This document shows, piece after piece, positions 35,150 through 37,500 of a stretch of DNA of 37,500 nt (positions are counted from its first letter, which is position 1; the number at the start of each line of letters is the position of its first letter). Origin of the DNA: Bigelowiella natans CCMP2755 (taxonomy: Eukaryota; Cercozoa; Chlorarachniophyceae); contig ADNK01000278.1 in assembly GCA_000320545.1 (NCBI GenBank), positions 1-37,500 on the forward strand, in the 5' to 3' direction. Both the position numbers and the translations under genes were made by a program. The notes below the pieces were generated by a model. That model was given only the letters and a program-made list of their open reading frames with translations. It was not told the origin of the DNA and made no database searches.

Positions 35150-36315
35150 TGACGTTGTGCCTTGACGTAGATGCATACGAGCGTCATAGCTAGGGCCAGC
35201 TACCTGTACAATGCAGCTTTAAGTTTAAGCGATGTGGGAGATTCCCAAAGTAGCGACCAGTGAATGGCCCATGCATTGCAAAAAGGCAGCTGCTTTAACG
35301 TTTTCATTAACTGACATACTACGTCTCGATCAGTCATTTAAGCGTGGCTGATTTCGCACAATTCTGCTTTCGGCTCGCTAATTTCATTGAATTGTTATAC
35401 TTTTTCCCCTTAGCCTCGTGGTTAATTCTGTTACCAAATGTACGCTTTATGCGATTTGCAAACACTAATTGACATTCATACGCACCGCATATAATTGTCG
35501 CACTGCATGCGGCATGTTGACATAACTAGCTAGCAGTCTGATGTGTCCTACAATGAGCGCTATACACGACGCGAAAAGGGTCACAACATGTGCTGCAACA
35601 GCTAACGTAACAACAGATGAACATAACAGCAATAGCTAGAAGCATCCCACTTGGTGAGTCGCATGAAAGCAGTAGATGCATAGAAGCCAGCTAAACAGGG
35701 CATGCCTCACACGAATTTCAGTATCACAGGTACACACTTTCACTTTCTAACTTTGGCAAACGATTGCTGCACTTGTCGATCATATGCGCACGTGGTGTTG
35801 TTAATGAACACAGTATCTGCAACTTTGCTCTGTGGCCATGACAACGCAATGATGTGGCACAACTTAGAGATGGTCGGGTTCATGTTTTCACGGTGGCTAA
35901 TTGCACGTTCTCGATCGAAAGCTGAATTCATTGTGTCATCTCTAGCTTTGCGTCACACAACATAGCCACAAACCCAAAAATAAAGGCCGCATGCTAATAC
36001 ATGCACGTATCAAAATAATGCAAGTAGCTGATAAAATTATTTAACTTGTTACAGATGTAAGATGCTCGTTTCAGATAGTATATCATGAGGCGAACACGAA
36101 TGATTGAAATGATTGATGTAACAGCAGGCAACTCTAGATATATTCAAACGTCCAAAGCACGTGATGGCTCCGAATATCGCTGCTTCCTAGCAATTTTAGC
36201 AATTTAAGGGTATTAAGTTATGGAGTTCAGAGATGGTAGATAAGGCTCTTCTGGATGGATTAGGTAATGCTGTCTCGAAACCTACTGTACGTCTAACTCT
36301 CTTCAAACGGCAGCT
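35150..36315. other. Convergent spacer with scattered CTAG sites
   Basis: Lies between the stops of the U-box gene (+) and the BRCT gene (-). Repeated CTAG/GCTAGC words occur at about 35190, 35528, 35635 and 35940, with TCTAGA at about 36135, less dense than the spacers near 9 and 15 kb. An 87-codon frame at 35702-35965 has no domain and no joinable exons. Nothing else is supported. Confidence 0.5.
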
Positions 36316-36403
36316 CTACGCGATGAGCGTGAAATCGTAATGGGCCGTCTGGAAACCGACCAATTTCTGTTTTTGCCGCACCAGATTAAAATTATGAGTG
36401 TGT

Positions 36404-36439
<36 letters not shown>

Positions 36440-37314
36440 ATGATTACCTGCGTCTGGAGGCACTCAACAACCCAGGCGAAGACAACTCTCTCGGTCCTCT
36501 TCCTCTTCGAGCTGCTGCTGCTGCTGCTACCCTTTGCAGCATCATCGCTTTTCGCAGGAAGGAAGGAGGGAGGGGGGAGGACCGGGTAAAAGGGTGGATG
36601 TTCAGCAAACAACGTTTTAAGAAGGACAACTGGGGACATACACGATTCAAAATTATCACAGGCAAAGAAGTGAAGAATAAGATAAGAAGAACACTTTTCT
36701 GACTACTCATTTTAGTCGTAATTCCGGCAGATTGTATTACGCGTTGTTGCAAATCACGCAGTAGTAGTCGTCAGGAGATGCCTGCTTCGAGGAGGAGGAG
36801 GAGGAGGAGGGCTCCAGGACAACAACCTTTGCGCCAGCCTCTTGAATGATCTACACGCATGATGATCCATCCATCATATGTCATACGCATGTTTACGGAG
36901 GGGGGGGGGGGGGAGACGCTGATAGCAAAGGTCGCGGAGTAGAAGTATTCTATGCGTCGTTGACGTTGTTGTTGTTGTTGTCGTCGTCGTCGTCGTAGTA
37001 GTAGTAGTAGTAGTATCGTATGATGAGCAATATTATTATTATTATTGATAATAGTATTGACAGCAGCACCGCTTTCAACTGCCGGGAAGCCTTTGGAGAG
37101 ACGGAGCTCACGGCGAATGTACGTCCAGAGAGCACACGTTTTCTCTGATGATGATGATGGTGATGGTGATGGTGATGATAATGATGGTGATGATAATGGT
37201 GATGATAATGATGATGATGATGGTGATGATGCAAACGAAGACTAGAGTGAGGAAGGAGCTTGCCCTCCTCTTGTCTCTCAAGGTTGGCCAACAACAGGTA
37301 TTTATTTTACCCAT
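36316..37314 (-). CDS. Small single-BRCT-domain protein
   Basis: Five exons (37237-37314, 37070-37144, 36741-36850, 36448-36547, 36316-36366) close in phase to 137 residues. BRCT features in order: VLSGRTFAVSSVSPKASRQL, IIQEAGAKVVVLEP (the G-A/G motif), DDYYCVICNNA, and the signature VVFAWVVECLQTQKLV with its conserved tryptophan, then TAHYDFTLIA and TAG. A serine run plus KRKR sits between strand 3 and the last helix. BRCT domains bind phosphopeptides or each other in DNA-damage proteins. With only one domain this is probably an accessory or adaptor protein (inference). Met 37314 is the closest start to the domain; in-frame Mets lie at 37317, 37329 and 37338. Introns hold GT, G-run, GTT/GTC and GAT repeats. 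Confidence 0.8.
36402..37230. repeat. Microsatellites in BRCT-gene introns
   Basis: GT tract at about 36404-36439, G run at about 36900-36914, GTT/GTC/GTA tract at about 36964-37014, and GAT/GGT tract at about 37147-37230. All are in introns of the minus-strand BRCT gene. Long histidine- or aspartate-rich open frames across them are artefacts. Confidence 0.8.
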
Positions 37315-37348
37315 CATCCATCCATCCATCGTCGTCATCATTAATGAT
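37315..37348. promoter_or_regulatory. 34-bp head-to-head spacer
   Basis: Only 34 bp, including a CCAT repeat, separate the proposed BRCT start codon (-) from the next gene's ATG (+). If both starts are right, promoter and 5' UTR sequences must overlap the coding regions. Confidence 0.35.
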
Positions 37349-37500
37349 ATGAACAACTACCAGCAGCAGTACCTGAGCCAACGGTTGGAGAAAGTTTCTC
37401 TCAACCAGGGAGTTCCATCGGCTTGGCAAAGGCACAGCCTTCGTCTGGTCAAGTGGGACGCCTTTGCACAAGACGACGACATTGATGACGAGGGGGAGGG
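37349..37500 (+). CDS. 5' end of an unidentified gene, cut by the window edge
   Basis: An open frame from ATG 37349-37351 reads MNNYQQQYLSQRLEKVSLNQ, then GVPSAWQRHSLRLVKWDAF and an acidic AQDDDIDDEGE, still open at 37500. The composition is protein-like (amphipathic start, then acidic). The opposite strand is also open here, but its frame is less protein-like. No domain is recognised. Confidence 0.5.
   Translation, partial: MNNYQQQYLSQRLEKVSLNQGVPSAWQRHSLRLVKWDAFAQDDDIDDEGE

Noticed and set aside
36950-37294. Histidine-rich frames in the BRCT region
   Set aside because: They are translations of ATC/GAT microsatellites in an intron.

Overview
The window comes from the nuclear genome of an intron-dense eukaryote, most likely a unicellular protist. 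Evidence: almost every gene is split by short GT-AG introns (mostly about 50-80 bp, longer where filled with microsatellites). The proteins are typically eukaryotic: kinesin, Ras GTPase, ADAM-type protease, U-box, BRCT and N-terminal methyltransferase. No operons, Shine-Dalgarno sites, tRNA, rRNA or CRISPR were seen. I cannot name the species. I built the gene models by hand, joining exons only where splice sites and reading phase agreed. Where phases do not close, I say so.

Layout: 0.36-0.8 kb, uncertain exons (+). 1.57-2.03 kb, 3' end of an unknown gene (+). 2.05-4.33 kb, NTMT1-like protein alpha-N-methyltransferase (+), with an apparent one-base frameshift. 5.07-6.76 kb, Band 7/SPFH protein (-) with one intron. 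7.26-8.74 kb, ubiquitin-like domain fused to a Ras GTPase (+). 9.23-13.59 kb, ADAM-like membrane metalloprotease with a cytoplasmic WW domain (-). 14.20-15.04 kb, disordered protein (+). 16.19-25.98 kb, one gene of about 75 exons encoding kinesin motor, linker, ankyrin repeats and Sel1-like repeats (-). 26.48-28.14 kb, possible CRIB-containing protein (+). 29.12-31.80 kb, 2OG-Fe(II) prolyl 4-hydroxylase, apparently with an N-terminal ubiquitin-like domain (-). 32.06-33.14 kb, unknown 150-residue protein (+). 33.11-35.15 kb, PPIL2-like U-box protein without a cyclophilin domain (+). 36.32-37.31 kb, small BRCT protein (-). 37.35 kb to the edge, start of a further gene (+).

From NTMT1 onward, gene orientation alternates almost perfectly, giving head-to-head spacers (about 500, 618, 497, 254 and 34 bp) and tail-to-tail spacers (about 0.5-1.2 kb). 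The tail-to-tail spacers share a peculiar composition: all five are rich in CTAG, GCTAGC and related short palindromes. The head-to-head spacers are not.

The genes do not form one pathway. The strongest points of interest are new-looking domain combinations (kinesin-ankyrin-Sel1, ADAM-WW, ubiquitin-like-Ras, ubiquitin-like-hydroxylase), extreme intron density, three GC-AG introns that all begin GCAT, and the CTAG-rich convergent spacers.
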